Below, one piece after another: positions 1-11,205 of a stretch of 64,000 bases of DNA. The translations under genes and the position numbers were made by a program. Source of the stretch: Duganella zoogloeoides (GTDB taxonomy: Bacteria > Pseudomonadota > Gammaproteobacteria > Burkholderiales > Burkholderiaceae_D); assembly GCF_034479515.1 (NCBI RefSeq), contig NZ_CP140152.1, forward strand, positions 2,976,001 to 3,040,000, given 5' to 3'. A model generated the notes under the pieces. That model was not told the origin of the DNA. It worked only from the letters and a program-made list of their open reading frames with translations, and made no database searches. The first letter of the stretch is position 1. Each line of letters begins with the position of its first letter.

Positions 1-2312
1 TGCAGGCCGGTGGTCGGTTCATCGAGCACATATAAAGTGTCGCCCCGGCTGGCGCGCTGCAATTCGGTTGCCAGCTTGATGCGCTGCGCTTCGCCGCCCG
101 ACAGCTCGGTGGCCGGCTGGCCCAGGCGCAGGTAACCGAGGCCCACCGCGCGCAGCACGTCGAGCGCGTGACGTAGCGGCGGCTGGTCCGCAAAGAACTC
201 GGCTGCCGCATCGACGGTAAGTTTCAACACGTCGGCGATATTGCGGTCGTTGTAGCGCACGGCCAGGGTCTCCGGGTTGTACCGCGCGCCCTCGCACTCG
301 GGGCAAGGCGCGTACACGCTCGGTAAAAACAGCAGCTCCACCATGACGAAACCTTCACCGGCGCAGTTGGGGCAGCGCCCCTTGGCGACGTTGAACGAGA
401 AACGCCCGGCGTCGAACTTGCGGGCGCGCGCCGCCCTGGTGGCGGCAAACAGCTTGCGCACGTGGTCGAATAATCCGGTGTAGGTGGCCAGGTTGGAGCG
501 CGGCGTGCGGCCGATCGGTTTCTGATCGACCTGCACCAGCCGCCGCACGCCCTGCATGCCGTGGGCAATGCGGCCCTTGAGCGTTATTGCATAACTCGCA
601 TCGCTGGCGTCCAGCATCGGATCGGCGCCTTCCGCCTCGGCATCGACATGATCCTGACCCAGTTGTGCGCGCACCAGCTGCACCAGCGCCTGGCTCACCA
701 GGCTCGATTTGCCGGAGCCGGACACGCCGCTCACGCAGGTCATCACGCCGAGCGGAATATCGACATCGACTGCACGCAGGTTATTGCGCTCGATACCGCG
801 CAGTTGCAGGCTGCCGGTCGCTTCGCGCGGGGCACGGAGATCGCGTTCGATGCGCTCGAACAGGTAGCCGGCCGTACGCGATTCGGCCACGTCGCGCAAA
901 CCGTCCGGCGCACCGCTGTACAGCACTTTGCCACCGTGTTCTCCGGCCTGAGGTCCCACATCGACGATCCAGTCGGCGTGACGGATCACGTCGAGCGCAT
1001 GTTCGACCACGAACAGCGAATTGCCTGCACCCTTGAGCCGGTCGAGCGCGCGCAGCAGCGCTTCGGTGTCGGCCGGATGCAGACCCGCGGACGGTTCGTC
1101 GAGCACATACACCACGCCGAACAGCGACGAGCGCACGGCCGTCGCCAGCCGCAGGCGCTGCAATTCTCCCGGCGACAAGGTGGGGGTGGCGCGCTCCATG
1201 CTCAGGTAACCGAGGCCCAGGTCGAGCAGCACACCGAGGCGCGCCACCAGGTCCTCGGCGATGCGCTGGGTGACGATGGCTTTTTCCGGATGCTTTGCGG
1301 CGTCCTTCGGTTTGACGGCTCGCCCTTCGGCAAACGGCAGCAGCAGTTCGGCCAGGCGCTTGAGCGGCAGCCGGCCGATCTCGGTGATGTCGTGGCCACA
1401 AAACGTGACCGACAGCGATTCGGTGCGCAGCCGCTTGCCGTGGCAGGTCGGGCAATCCATGCCGACCAGGTACTGCGCCACGCGTTTTTTCATGATCGCG
1501 CTCTCGGTACCGGCAAAGGTTTGCAGCACATATTTACGCGCGCCGGTGAATGTGCCCTGGTAGCTCGGGGTTTCCTTGCGCTTCAATGCCCGCTTGGTTT
1601 CGGCGGGGGTCAGGCCCGCGTACACCGGCACCGTGGGCTGCTCGTCGGTAAACAGTATCCAGTCGCGCACTTTTTTGGGCAGGTCGCGCCACGGCGTATC
1701 GACGTCGTAGCCGAGCGTGACCAGGATGTCGCGCAGGTTCTGGCCGTGCCAGGCGGTGGGCCAGGCGGCCACCGCGCGTTCGCGGATGGTCAGACTGTCG
1801 TCGGGCACCATCGATTGCTCGGTCGCTTCGTACACGCGGCCCAGGCCGTGGCACTGTGGGCACGCGCCCTGCGGCGTGTTGGGCGAAAACGATTCGGCGT
1901 ACAGCAATTGCTGCCCGGCCGGGTAATCGCCGGCACGCGAATACAGCATGCGCATCGAATTCGACAGCGTGGTGACGCTGCCCACCGACGACCGCGTGGT
2001 GGGCGCGCCGCGCTGCTGTTGCAGGGCCACCGCCGGCGGCAGGCCGTCGATGCTGTCCACCTCGGGCACGGCCATCTGGTGGAACAGCCGGCGCGCATAC
2101 GGCGACACCGACTCCAGGTAGCGGCGCTGGGCCTCGGCGTACAGCGTGCCGAAGGCAAGCGATGATTTGCCCGAACCGGAAACGCCGGTAAACACCACCA
2201 GCGCGTTGCGCGGGATATCGACATCGACGTTTTTCAGATTGTGCTCGCGCGCGCCGCGCACGCGCACGTGACCGTTGTCGATATTTTCTGTCGATGATTT
2301 TGTCTTGGACAT
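1..2312 (-). CDS. UvrA-like ABC ATPase, class II (UvrA2 type), C-terminus beyond window
   Basis: This is a tandem ABC ATPase of the UvrA family, probably involved in DNA damage or drug tolerance. It is read from an ATG at 2312 and is still open at base 1, so at least 770 residues are present and the C-terminus is missing. Two Walker A motifs (GVSGSGKSS) lie at residues 43-51 and 529-537. The signature motifs are [12 protein letters not shown] in the first half and [12 protein letters not shown] in the second. Zinc-type CxxC pairs include CPQC at 151-154. Only about 108 residues separate the first Walker A from this CxxC, whereas classical UvrA has over 200 there because it carries the UvrB-binding domain. 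That domain is therefore absent, as in UvrA2-type proteins. It is divergent from poxB. Confidence 0.9.
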   Translation of the reverse strand, partial: MSKTKSSTENIDNGHVRVRGAREHNLKNVDVDIPRNALVVFTGVSGSGKSSLAFGTLYAEAQRRYLESVSPYARRLFHQMAVPEVDSIDGLPPAVALQQQRGAPTTRSSVGSVTTLSNSMRMLYSRAGDYPAGQQLLYAESFSPNTPQGACPQCHGLGRVYEATEQSMVPDDSLTIRERAVAAWPTAWHGQNLRDILVTLGYDVDTPWRDLPKKVRDWILFTDEQPTVPVYAGLTPAETKRALKRKETPSYQGTFTGARKYVLQTFAGTESAIMKKRVAQYLVGMDCPTCHGKRLRTESLSVTFCGHDITEIGRLPLKRLAELLLPFAEGRAVKPKDAAKHPEKAIVTQRIAEDLVARLGVLLDLGLGYLSMERATPTLSPGELQRLRLATAVRSSLFGVVYVLDEPSAGLHPADTEALLRALDRLKGAGNSLFVVEHALDVIRHADWIVDVGPQAGEHGGKVLYSGAPDGLRDVAESRTAGYLFERIERDLRAPREATGSLQLRGIERNNLRAVDVDIPLGVMTCVSGVSGSGKSSLVSQALVQLVRAQLGQDHVDAEAEGADPMLDASDASYAITLKGRIAHGMQGVRRLVQVDQKPIGRTPRSNLATYTGLFDHVRKLFAATRAARARKFDAGRFSFNVAKGRCPNCAGEGFVMVELLFLPSVYAPCPECEGARYNPETLAVRYNDRNIADVLKLTVDAAAEFFADQPPLRHALDVLRAVGLGYLRLGQPATELSGGEAQRIKLATELQRASRGDTLYVLDEPTTGL

Positions 2313-2474
2313 GGCAGCGCAGTCAGGAAGGGGATGGCTGACATTATCGGCCAGTGGCGGCAGAGCTCCGCAGCGCATCACCGCCTAGCGTGCGGCAACG
2401 AACATACGATAAGCGGTGCACGCCACATGATCGGCCATCCACCTATACCAACCATCATACCGAGGAACCACGCC

Positions 2475-4190
2475 ATGGCAAAAACAGTCGCGGAAGTCGT
2501 CATCGAGACCCTGCAGCAGGCAGGAGCAAAGCACTGCTGGGGTGTGCCGGGCGACTCGCTCAACTACGTTACCGACGCCATCCGCCGCAGCGACATCGAC
2601 TGGGTGCACGTGCGCCACGAGGAAGTGGGCGGCTTTGCGGCCGGTGCCGAGGCCACGCTTGCCAACCGCCTCACCTTGTGTGCGGGTTCGTGCGGGCCAG
2701 GCAGCCTGCATTTTGTGAACGGCCTGTTCGAGGCGCACCGCAACCGCTCGCCGGTGGTGCTGATCGCCAGCCAGATCAAGCGCGACGAACAGGGTTTCGA
2801 TTTTCCGCAGGAAGTCGATTACAAGCCAATCTTCGACCAGTGCAGCGTGTTCTGCCAGGAGATCCGTACGCCGGCACAAGCGCGCCGCGTGACCGCCATG
2901 GCAGCCCAGGCGGCGCTGGCCAGGCGCGGCGTGGCCGTGATCATTTTGCCGGTGGACGTTTCGCAGGAAGCAGCCGGCGACGAGCCGCCGTTCAGTGTGC
3001 ACCTGGCGCAACCGAATATCCGCCCGTCCGAGAACGAACTCAATCGCATTGCCGAAATCCTCAACGCCGGCAAGAAGATCGCCATCTATGGCGGCTCCGG
3101 ATGCGAGCACGCGCACGGCGCCCTGATGGCGCTGGCCGAACGCCTGAAAGCGCCGATTGCCCACACCTCGCGCGCCAAGGATTTTATTGAACCGAACAAT
3201 CCGTACAACGTCGGCATGACCGGCATCTTCGGCGTGGAATCCGGTTATCACGCCGTGCTCGAATGCGACACCTTGCTGCTGTTGGGCTGCGACTTCGCCT
3301 GGCGCCAGTACTATCCAAGCCATGCGCGCATCATCCAGATCGATATCGACCCGGCCCACCTGGGCCGCCGCCATCCGGTCGAATTGGGCGTGGTGGGCGA
3401 CATCGCCGACACCCTGCGCGCGCTGGCGCCGCGCATCCAGCCCCGTGGCGACAGCACCTGGCTCGACGACTGCGTGGCGCGCCACCACAAGGCCATGGCA
3501 GACCTCAACGAGCGCGCCACACCCGGCGACGGCGACACCATCCGCCCGCAATACCTGACCGCGCTGATCGACAAGCATGCCAGCGATGACGCCATCTTCA
3601 CGGCGGACGGCGGCTCGCCGATGGTCTGGGCGCTGCGCCATACGCGCGCGCTGGGCACGCGCCGCACCATCATCAGTCTCTCGCACGGCACCATGGCCAA
3701 CGCCATGCCACAGGCGCTGGGCGCCAAAAAGGCGTTCCCCAACCGCCAGGTGATCGCACTGTCGGGCGACGGCGGCCTGACCATGCTGCTGGGCGACCTG
3801 ATTACCGCAGTGCAGGAAAATATCGCCATCAAGGTGGCAGTGTTCAACAACGGTTCGCTGGGCTTCGTGGAACTGGAACAAAAGGTCGAGGGACTGCTGG
3901 ACGCTTACACCGAATTGAAGAACCCCGACTTCGCCCAGGTGGCGACAGCGATGGGCATCCACGGCACCCGCGTGGAATCGGCCGCTGCGCTCGAGCGCGC
4001 GGTGATCGAATGGCTGGCCCATCCCGGACCGGCGCTGCTGGACGTGACCACCGATAAATTCGAACTGGTGATGCCGCCGGCAGTGGAAGCGGCGCAGGTG
4101 CTGGGCACCGCGCTGTATTCGGCCAAGGCAGTACTGAGCGGTCGCGGTGGCGACGTGCTGGACCTGATCAAGGATAACTTCATCAAATAG
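2475..4190 (+). CDS. poxB: pyruvate:quinone oxidoreductase (pyruvate oxidase PoxB)
   Basis: This thiamine-diphosphate flavoenzyme decarboxylates pyruvate to acetate and CO2 and passes electrons to membrane ubiquinone. The 571-residue length is close to E. coli PoxB (572). The N-terminal ThDP domain shows the RHEEV glutamate region and CAGSCGPG. The C-terminal ThDP-binding motif begins at GDGGLTML and ends in the FNNGSLGF region. The last residues (SGRGGDVLDLIKDNFIK) resemble the PoxB membrane-binding tail, which argues for PoxB over acetolactate synthase or other family members. An upstream in-frame ATG at 2334 exists, but the start at 2475 fits the family length and has a GAGGA ribosome-binding site nearby. 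Confidence 0.93.
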   Translation: MAKTVAEVVIETLQQAGAKHCWGVPGDSLNYVTDAIRRSDIDWVHVRHEEVGGFAAGAEATLANRLTLCAGSCGPGSLHFVNGLFEAHRNRSPVVLIASQIKRDEQGFDFPQEVDYKPIFDQCSVFCQEIRTPAQARRVTAMAAQAALARRGVAVIILPVDVSQEAAGDEPPFSVHLAQPNIRPSENELNRIAEILNAGKKIAIYGGSGCEHAHGALMALAERLKAPIAHTSRAKDFIEPNNPYNVGMTGIFGVESGYHAVLECDTLLLLGCDFAWRQYYPSHARIIQIDIDPAHLGRRHPVELGVVGDIADTLRALAPRIQPRGDSTWLDDCVARHHKAMADLNERATPGDGDTIRPQYLTALIDKHASDDAIFTADGGSPMVWALRHTRALGTRRTIISLSHGTMANAMPQALGAKKAFPNRQVIALSGDGGLTMLLGDLITAVQENIAIKVAVFNNGSLGFVELEQKVEGLLDAYTELKNPDFAQVATAMGIHGTRVESAAALERAVIEWLAHPGPALLDVTTDKFELVMPPAVEAAQVLGTALYSAKAVLSGRGGDVLDLIKDNFIK

Positions 4191-4263
4191 CACGACCGTC
4201 CCGAATTCGCTTCACTTTTCGGGGCTACGTGCTAACCTGAAGTTTCAACTGACAGGAGGAGAT

Positions 4264-4479
4264 ATGAGCGCTTCACACGACACTTATGTTCGCCGGCAGG
4301 GTTTGAAGAAAACCTACGATATCGAGTACACGGCGCTGCGCTACAAGATTTCGCTGGCCGGCAAAGTCCTCAAGGACTGCAACCTGCCGCTGCAAGTGGG
4401 ATCGATCAGCGATGCCGACGCCGTGTGGCAGAAGGCTGTCACCGACGTCGAACACCTGCGCGGCATGAGAGAGAGTTAA
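4264..4479 (+). CDS. small conserved-looking hypothetical protein (71 aa)
   Basis: This is a small soluble protein with no signal peptide, membrane segment or motif that I recognise. The coding call rests on a strong Shine-Dalgarno sequence (AGGAGGA, with ATG a few bases later), coding-like composition and its clean placement 70 bp after poxB on the same strand. It is rich in Lys, Asp and Tyr near the N-terminus (RRQGLKKTYDIEYTALRYK) and ends with a predicted helical stretch. It could be co-transcribed with poxB, although a weak CCCGAA/TTCGGG hairpin without a T-run lies between them. No function can be assigned. Confidence 0.65.
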   Translation: MSASHDTYVRRQGLKKTYDIEYTALRYKISLAGKVLKDCNLPLQVGSISDADAVWQKAVTDVEHLRGMRES

Positions 4480-4494
4480 TCCCGAATCACGGAA

Positions 4495-5076
4495 TCAGGC
4501 GGCGAGACCGAGCCACACACCCGCGAGCGAAATGGCTGCGCCACCGGCGCGCAGCCAGTTGCCGCGCGATTGCACCGCGCGCGCCAGGCCCAGGCCCGAC
4601 ACGTGCAGTGCGGCGCTGGCGGCCACGAAACCCACACCGTACAACATGCCGCTGCCCATGGCCGGCATTTCCGCGCCGTGCGCGTAGCCGTGGCACAGCG
4701 CGAACATGCCCACTGCCAGCGCCGCCGGCGCGGCCTTGAGTTTCACCGCGAAGCCGATCAGAAGGCCCAGCAGCAGCACCGACGTGACGATGCCCGCCTC
4801 CGCCATCGGCAGCACGACGCCGCTGGCGCCCAGCACGCCGCCCACGGCCAGGAAGCCGACGAAGCTGGCCGGCAGCAGCCACTGCGCGCGGCCGCCCAGT
4901 TGCGCGGCCCACAGGCCCACCGCCACCATCGCCAGGATGTGATCGAGGCCGGTGAGCGGATGCATCAGGCCCGCGACGGCGCCTTCGGCGTGGCCCGGGT
5001 GCGCCATGGCGTTGCCGCTTGCGGCCAGTGCCATTACCGTTGACAGTACGAGTAACAGTTTGCTTTTCGAATTCAT
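4495..5076 (-). CDS. hupE: HupE/UreJ-family nickel/cobalt permease
   Basis: This predicted inner-membrane metal permease has 193 residues, the usual HupE/UreJ size. A cleavable signal peptide ending in GNAMA is followed by the family hallmark HPGHAEG, then HPLTGLDHILAMVAVG with the conserved HP and D residues. A second motif, LCHGYAHGAEMP, sits in a later transmembrane helix. About six hydrophobic segments follow the signal. It is the last gene of the cobalamin operon, 43 bp after the CobW-like gene, so cobalt import is the likeliest job, with nickel as the alternative. The start is supported by GGGGA upstream of the ATG at 5076. Confidence 0.9.
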   Translation of the reverse strand: MNSKSKLLLVLSTVMALAASGNAMAHPGHAEGAVAGLMHPLTGLDHILAMVAVGLWAAQLGGRAQWLLPASFVGFLAVGGVLGASGVVLPMAEAGIVTSVLLLGLLIGFAVKLKAAPAALAVGMFALCHGYAHGAEMPAMGSGMLYGVGFVAASAALHVSGLGLARAVQSRGNWLRAGGAAISLAGVWLGLAA

Positions 5077-5119
5077 GGTTTCCCCTTTTTGATAAATTAA
5101 ATTAGTGCTATTAGTGCTA

Positions 5120-6219
<1,100 letters not shown>

Positions 6220-6223
<4 letters not shown>

Positions 6224-7797
6224 GCTGCGGCTGGTCCTGGCTTGAGTGCATGCAGCGCATCGACGACATCGGCCACATTGGCCACCATGGCCGGATAAGC
6301 CAATTGCGGCCGCGCCACGACCAGCAGCGGAATGCCGAGCGCCTTGGCTGCCTGCACCTTGGCCTGGTAGCCGCCGGCGCCGCCGGAGTCCTTGGTCACC
6401 ACGCAGTCGATGCCCCAGTCGCGCCACAGCGCGGTGTTGAATTCAGCCGAGAAGGGGCCCTGCATGGCGCAGATGCGCTCGCGCGGGATGCCCAGTGCCA
6501 GGGCGCGTTCGATCAGTTCCGGCTCCGCCGTCTGGCGCACGAACCACTGTTTGTCAGCCGCGCCCGCAGTCTGCATGAAGGTGGCCAGGTCTTTCGATCC
6601 CGTCGCCAGGAAGATGCGCTGGCCAGTTGCGACCGCACGAGCAGCGGCTTCCTCGATCGAGGCGCAGGCTTCGCCATCGTGCGGCGCGTACTCGCTGGGC
6701 CGCTCGAAGCGCAGGTAGGGAATCCCCAGCTCTTTTGACAACGCCATCAGTTGTTCCGACATATTGCGCGCATAGGGATGGGTGGCGTCGAGCAGCACGC
6801 GCGCGCCCTTGGCGTTCAACACGCGGCGGCGCGCTTCCACGCCCTGCCGGCCCGACCAGATGGCCACGCCCGGGCAATCCTGGCGCGCAATCTCGCCACC
6901 ATGGTCGCTGGCGGCCGACACCACCACCGGGCCGATGTTGGCTGCGGCCAGGTCGGCGGCCAGCGCATTGCCGTCGCTCGTGCCGGAGAAGACCCACACG
7001 GCATTCCCGGGAAGTTGGTCCTCCTGCTGGGCGGCTTTTACAGCCAGCGGACCTTCAGGCTGCGCCCAGTCGTTATAGCCGCGCGGGGTAAAAATCTGGC
7101 CCCGCTTTTTTGCCGTAAACCGGTTGCCGACCACGATGGTGGTCAGCATGTCGAACTTCAGTCCCGGCAGCTCGTCGAGGCGATAAATGTCCACCTGCTG
7201 GCCCGGGCGGTACGCATTGCGCACCACGCCGCACAGCGTGCCCGGCGCTTTCGATTCGAGCATCAGTTGCAGCACCCGGTACACGCCTTCCTGGCGGCTG
7301 GCGCTCTGCACGTTGTACATCACGCAGGCCAGGTCGGCCTGGGCGATGTGGCGCGCGCGGTGTTCGATCCACTCCCAGGGGCACAGCAGGTCCGACAGGC
7401 TAAGCGTCGCAAAGTCGTGCGACAGCGGAGAGCCAAGCAGCGATGCACAGGCGTTGGCCGACGTCACGCCCGGCACCAGGTTCACCGTGTAGGTATCGTC
7501 CTCGCGCATTTCCTCGTACGCCAGCGCGGCCATCGCGTAGATGCCGATGTCGCCGCTCGAAATCAGGGAGACCCTGGCGCCATTGCGCGCATGCTCGATC
7601 GCCAGTTGCGCGCGTTCGCGCTCCTGCGTGAGCGGCGGGCTGAAAATCTGCTTGCCCTCGATATGGGGCGCGATCCAGCGCAAGTACAGTTCATAGGCGA
7701 CGATCACGTCGCTGTCCTTCAAGGCCGCAATCGCACGCGGGACGATCAAGTCCTCGTAACCGGGGCCCACCGACACCAGATTCAAAACACCACTCAT
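6220..7797 (-). CDS. cobJ/cobK: CobJ-CobK fusion: precorrin-3B C17-methyltransferase / precorrin-6A reductase
   Basis: This is a two-domain corrin-ring enzyme of about 525 residues. Residues 1 to about 245 form an SAM-dependent tetrapyrrole methylase (LVSVGPGYEDLIVPRA near the N-terminus, SSGDIGIYAM in the middle, LVPGVTSA next). This is the CobJ/CbiH type that methylates C17 with ring contraction. After a short linker, residues from about 270 to the end match CobK/CbiJ: VFSGTSDGNALA at its start, LLDATHPYA, then TKDSGGAGG near the end. The reductase reduces the macrocycle of precorrin-6A or its cobalt form with NAD(P)H. The chosen ATG at 7797 shares one base with the cbiG stop (TGATG); an in-frame ATG at 7812 is the alternative. 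The two activities are usually separate proteins. Confidence 0.88.
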
Positions 7798-8567
7798 CAA
7801 ATTTCCATCCATTTATCCAATACCACTGCAACGGCGACGCCGTCCAGGCTCATTTTCGGCACCAACAGCGCGCCACGCGGGCTCGCCACCAGGGCGCAGG
7901 GTTCGCACACCCCGTTCAATCCCACATTCCGTTGTACCCAGTCCGACGGCTTCGTGACCCACGGCCGCGCGGCCAGGGTGGCGCGCGCGAATACGCGCAG
8001 CGGCAGGTCATGCTGGAGGCAAAACGCCAGCAAGCCCGGCTCTTGCGCCTTCAGGTCCACCGTCGCCACCTCGCGCACGTCGCGCATGCCATAGTCGCCG
8101 GCAGCCAGCAAGGCCTGGACGACCGCCGCCTCAATGCGTGCGGCCGGCACGCCCTTGCGGCAGCCGATACCGACCGTCAGCGGCTTCAATGCTTCGGTAG
8201 CAGTGGTGACCACGGGCGCCGCGCCCACCACGTTTGCGACGCGGTACGCCAGGATATTGCCGCCGCCCTCGTGACCGGACAACAGCGCCACCGCGTGGCG
8301 CCCTGCTTCGTCGATCACCACCACGGCGGGATCCGTATGCTTATCGACCGGCAGTCCTTCGAGGAAGCGCACGGCGATGCCGCTGGCGGCCACCATGATC
8401 CATTGCGCATGGCGCCGATAGCTGGCGGCAAACTGGGTCTTTTGCGCCAGGTCCGGCTGCATCCACGGGCGGTAGATGTCGCCGCCAAGGCGTGCCTGCA
8501 AGGCGGCAGCCAGCGCTTCCCCTTCGGGACGCACCAGCCAGATGCCAAGCGGCGTCGGCGAACTCAC
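7797..8567 (-). CDS. cbiG: CbiG, cobalt-precorrin-5A hydrolase
   Basis: CbiG opens the ring-A lactone of cobalt-precorrin-5A and releases acetaldehyde, a step of the early-cobalt pathway. The protein starts at a GTG (8567) that overlaps the cobM stop by four bases (GTGA). At 256 residues it is shorter than the roughly 350-residue enterobacterial CbiG. It keeps the core region (MVAASGIAVRFLEG, then VVVIDEAGRHAVALLSGHEGG) and the C-terminal CobE/CbiG domain (TVGIGCRKG). The N-terminal part is compact. The presence of cbiG together with cbiD argues that the pathway runs with cobalt already inserted. Confidence 0.88.
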   Translation of the reverse strand: MSSPTPLGIWLVRPEGEALAAALQARLGGDIYRPWMQPDLAQKTQFAASYRRHAQWIMVAASGIAVRFLEGLPVDKHTDPAVVVIDEAGRHAVALLSGHEGGGNILAYRVANVVGAAPVVTTATEALKPLTVGIGCRKGVPAARIEAAVVQALLAAGDYGMRDVREVATVDLKAQEPGLLAFCLQHDLPLRVFARATLAARPWVTKPSDWVQRNVGLNGVCEPCALVASPRGALLVPKMSLDGVAVAVVLDKWMEI

Positions 8568-9340
8568 GCGGCTTCCTCGCTCTTTTTCACCACCCTGAAC
8601 AAGTGGGTGAAGTCTTTCGAATACAGGCTCGATTCGGCGGCGATGCCCTTGTCAAGCGCCGCGCCCACCAGCATCATCGTGGTGAGATTCCAGGCGCCGC
8701 GCTTGGTCTCTTCCAGGATCGTGCCCAGCGTGCCGGTGTAGCTGCGCTGTTCGGGCCAGGTGGCGCGGTGCACCAGGCTTACCGGCGTTTCCGGCGGATA
8801 GTGCAGCAGCAGGTCGGTGACGATTTTCTTCAGGTGCGGGCCGGAGAGGAAGATGCACATGGTGGCGCGGTGCTCGGCCAGCCGCGCGATCGATTCCAGT
8901 TCCGGCACGGCCGACGCGCGGCCCGAAACGCGGGTGAGGATCACGCTTTGCGACACTTCCGGCTTGGTCAGTTCGGTGCCGATGGCAGCTGCTGCTGCCG
9001 TAAATGAAGACACGCCCGGCACGATTTCATACGCGATGCCCAGCGCTTCGAGGCGGCGCATCTGCTCGGCGGTGGCGCCGTAGATGGCCGGGTCGCCCGA
9101 GTGCAGGCGCACCACGTCGATGTCCTGTTCCTTGGCGCGCACGTAACAGGCCTGCTGCTGTTCCAGGTCCATCTGCGCGGTGTCGAGCAGTTCGGTGTCG
9201 GGCGCGCAGTGGCTGAGCATTTCCACCGGCACCAGCGAACCCGCGTACAGCACCATGCGCACGCTGCCCAGCAGGCGCGCGCCGCGCAGGGTGATCAAAT
9301 CGGCGGCGCCAGGGCCGGCACCTACAAAATACACTTTCAT
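8564..9340 (-). CDS. cobM: CobM/CbiF, precorrin-4 C11-methyltransferase
   Basis: This 258-residue SAM-dependent methylase transfers the C11 methyl group to precorrin-4 or its cobalt form. Family features are the N-terminal VYFVGAGPGAADLITLRG, the YAGSLVP segment typical of CobM/CbiF, RLHSGDPAIYGA, and EIVPGVSSF. It starts at the ATG at 9340, directly adjacent to the cobI stop, and its stop overlaps the cbiG GTG start. Length and motifs fit CobM well. The sequence does not show whether the substrate carries cobalt, but the neighbours cbiG and cbiD suggest it does. Confidence 0.92.
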   Translation of the reverse strand: MKVYFVGAGPGAADLITLRGARLLGSVRMVLYAGSLVPVEMLSHCAPDTELLDTAQMDLEQQQACYVRAKEQDIDVVRLHSGDPAIYGATAEQMRRLEALGIAYEIVPGVSSFTAAAAAIGTELTKPEVSQSVILTRVSGRASAVPELESIARLAEHRATMCIFLSGPHLKKIVTDLLLHYPPETPVSLVHRATWPEQRSYTGTLGTILEETKRGAWNLTTMMLVGAALDKGIAAESSLYSKDFTHLFRVVKKSEEAA

Positions 9341-10072
9341 TTATCTGTCCTTTCGCGGGTTGCGGCGCACCAGCAAGGTGGCCAGGTAACCCATCGCATC
9401 ATCGGCCACCAGGTCGGCCACGCCGGACGCCAGCAGTTCACCCGGCAAGCCGATCCGGCGCGCGAACGCGCAGTGATCGGCGATCCTCATGTCGCGGAGC
9501 AGGTCGAGCACCCACGGCAGGCGCGTACCGACCTTCATCAACACCACGATATCGTGGGTTTCGATCTCGTGGCGCAGCTCTTGCGGCGTCTCCGGGCATG
9601 GCAGGATCAGTACCCGCTCCTTGCCCTCGCCCAGCGGCCAGGCCAAGGCCGATGCGGCGGCGGCATAGCTGGTAATGCCCGGGAACGTGCGCTGCGGCAG
9701 GTCGGGAATCCGTTCGCGCAGACCGGCCAGTACGTAGCCGTAAGTCGAATACGTGAGCGAGTCGCCGATGGTCAGGTAGGCCACGTTGCGCCCTGCCCGC
9801 AATTCCAACGCCAGCGTATCGGCCAACTGGGCGTAATGCTCGCTCAGCACCGAGCGGTCCGGGTCCATATTGAACTCGATCTCGCGCAGCTTGTCCGGGT
9901 CGGGAATGAAGCCGGCGCTGGCCAGGCATTGCAGCGCCACCGAATCGGCTGCACCCCGCGCGCGTGGTGCGTAGATCAGGTCCGCGTGACGCAGCGCATC
10001 GAGCGCGGCCACCGGCACAAAGCCGGCCGGGCCGGGGCCGACGCCGATGCCGTACAATGTACCGAGCTTCAT
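9341..10072 (-). CDS. cobI: CobI/CbiL, precorrin-2 C20-methyltransferase
   Basis: This enzyme methylates C20 of precorrin-2 or cobalt-sirohydrochlorin, the first committed corrin step after the chelatase. The 243-residue protein has the tetrapyrrole methylase N-terminus LYGIGVGPG, the CobI-type YAPRARG stretch, LTIGDSLTYSTYGY and TFPGITSYAAAA. The ATG at 10072 overlaps the cbiD stop by four bases, and the TAA stop at 9341 abuts the cobM start. It is about the usual length for the family. The neighbouring methylases CobJ, CobM and CbiE complete most of the set. Confidence 0.92.
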   Translation of the reverse strand: MKLGTLYGIGVGPGPAGFVPVAALDALRHADLIYAPRARGAADSVALQCLASAGFIPDPDKLREIEFNMDPDRSVLSEHYAQLADTLALELRAGRNVAYLTIGDSLTYSTYGYVLAGLRERIPDLPQRTFPGITSYAAAASALAWPLGEGKERVLILPCPETPQELRHEIETHDIVVLMKVGTRLPWVLDLLRDMRIADHCAFARRIGLPGELLASGVADLVADDAMGYLATLLVRRNPRKDR

Positions 10073-11205
10073 GCGTGCTCTCCGAGCAGATTGCCGGCCA
10101 GGTCGAACAGGCGCACCTCAATGCGGCGCGCCGAGGGCACACGTCCGCGCGCCAGCGCCGCAATGCGGTGTTCGATTTCACGCCAGAAGGCTGCCGCGCC
10201 CGGTTCCTGCCTTAATATATCCATTGCTGCTTCCACTGTATTGGCGTTTTCAATTTGCTGCACCATCGCTGGTGCGTATCCCATTTCCGAAGCCACGCGG
10301 GCCACGCCACCCATGGCCATCTTGCTCTTGCTCGAATGCGTATCCCACCAGCCGTCGAGCACCTTGGCCAGCTTGCCCGGGTGGCCGGCCAGCCACAACA
10401 CGCCGAGCGTGCGCTGCTCTTCCACCAGCACCTGCTCGGTAAAATCGAGCGCGTCGCCAAGGAAGTTCGCGATCTGCACCGTGCGCTTCTCCGGCAATTG
10501 CAACACGTCGCGCGCGAACTCGCGGCCGATCTTGCCCGGCAGGTAGGCAACGCACTGCTGGTCGCCCGCCAGCGCCACCCGGATATAAACCTCCACCGAC
10601 GCAATCCACGTGGACAGCGACATCGGCTCCACGATGCCGGACGTGCCGAGGATCGAGATGCCGCCCGCGATGCCCAGGCGCGGATTGAAGGTCTTGGTGG
10701 CGATGATCTCGCCGCCTTCGCAACCGATGGTCAGATCAAAACCCTGTTCTGCACCTTGCATCACGTCGGCCACGGCCTCGCGCATCATCTTGCGCGGCAC
10801 CGGGTTGATGGCCGGCTCGCCCACCGCCACCCGCAAACCGGGCAAGGTGGCCGTGCCCACGCCACGACCGGCGAAGAACCGCACCTCGCCGGCGTCGTTG
10901 CGCCGCACTTCCGCGAAGATGGTGGCGCCGTGCGTGTTATCGGGGTCGTCGCCGCCATCCTTGATGACTTCGGCGCGCACCACCTGCCCCGGCTCCAGCC
11001 ACTCCACGGCCTGGATCGGCACCGACAAATAGTGGGCGCCATCGGGCAGGCCGATATCGACTTTCGATACGCGCACGCCTTGCAGCAGCAGCCGTAGCGC
11101 CGCCTTGACGGCCGCCGTGGCGCAACTGCCCGTGGTGCGTCCGCGCCGCAAGCCGTTCAGGGCCAGGACGCCGAGGTCGAACGGCTGGCGTTCAGCCAGC
11201 GACAT
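10069..11205 (-). CDS. cbiD: CbiD, cobalt-precorrin-5B C1-methyltransferase
   Basis: CbiD methylates C1 of cobalt-precorrin-5B and is diagnostic of the early-cobalt route. The 378-residue protein carries the family N-terminal hallmark RRGRTTGSCATAAVKAAL. Further hallmarks are VIKDGGDDPDNTHG, GRGVGTATLPGL, INPVPRKMM and TKTFNPRLGI. The ATG at 11205 has a good ribosome-binding site (GAGGGAAG) that lies inside the end of the cbiX-cbiC gene, which it overlaps by 14 bases. The 3' end overlaps cobI. It is an intact, ordinary member of the family. Confidence 0.94.
   Translation of the reverse strand: MSLAERQPFDLGVLALNGLRRGRTTGSCATAAVKAALRLLLQGVRVSKVDIGLPDGAHYLSVPIQAVEWLEPGQVVRAEVIKDGGDDPDNTHGATIFAEVRRNDAGEVRFFAGRGVGTATLPGLRVAVGEPAINPVPRKMMREAVADVMQGAEQGFDLTIGCEGGEIIATKTFNPRLGIAGGISILGTSGIVEPMSLSTWIASVEVYIRVALAGDQQCVAYLPGKIGREFARDVLQLPEKRTVQIANFLGDALDFTEQVLVEEQRTLGVLWLAGHPGKLAKVLDGWWDTHSSKSKMAMGGVARVASEMGYAPAMVQQIENANTVEAAMDILRQEPGAAAFWREIEHRIAALARGRVPSARRIEVRLFDLAGNLLGEHA

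Noticed and set aside
561-2165. 534-codon open frame on the plus strand
   Set aside because: It is antisense to the UvrA-like gene, which shows all family motifs. The frame is open only because of the high GC content, and its translation is His/Gln/Arg-rich without domains.
2385-4193. 602-codon open frame on the minus strand
   Set aside because: It lies antisense to poxB over its whole length and has no domain or ribosome-binding site.
4200-4238. terminator after poxB
   Set aside because: CCCGAA and TTCGGG can pair around a 13-base loop, but the stem is short and no T-run follows.
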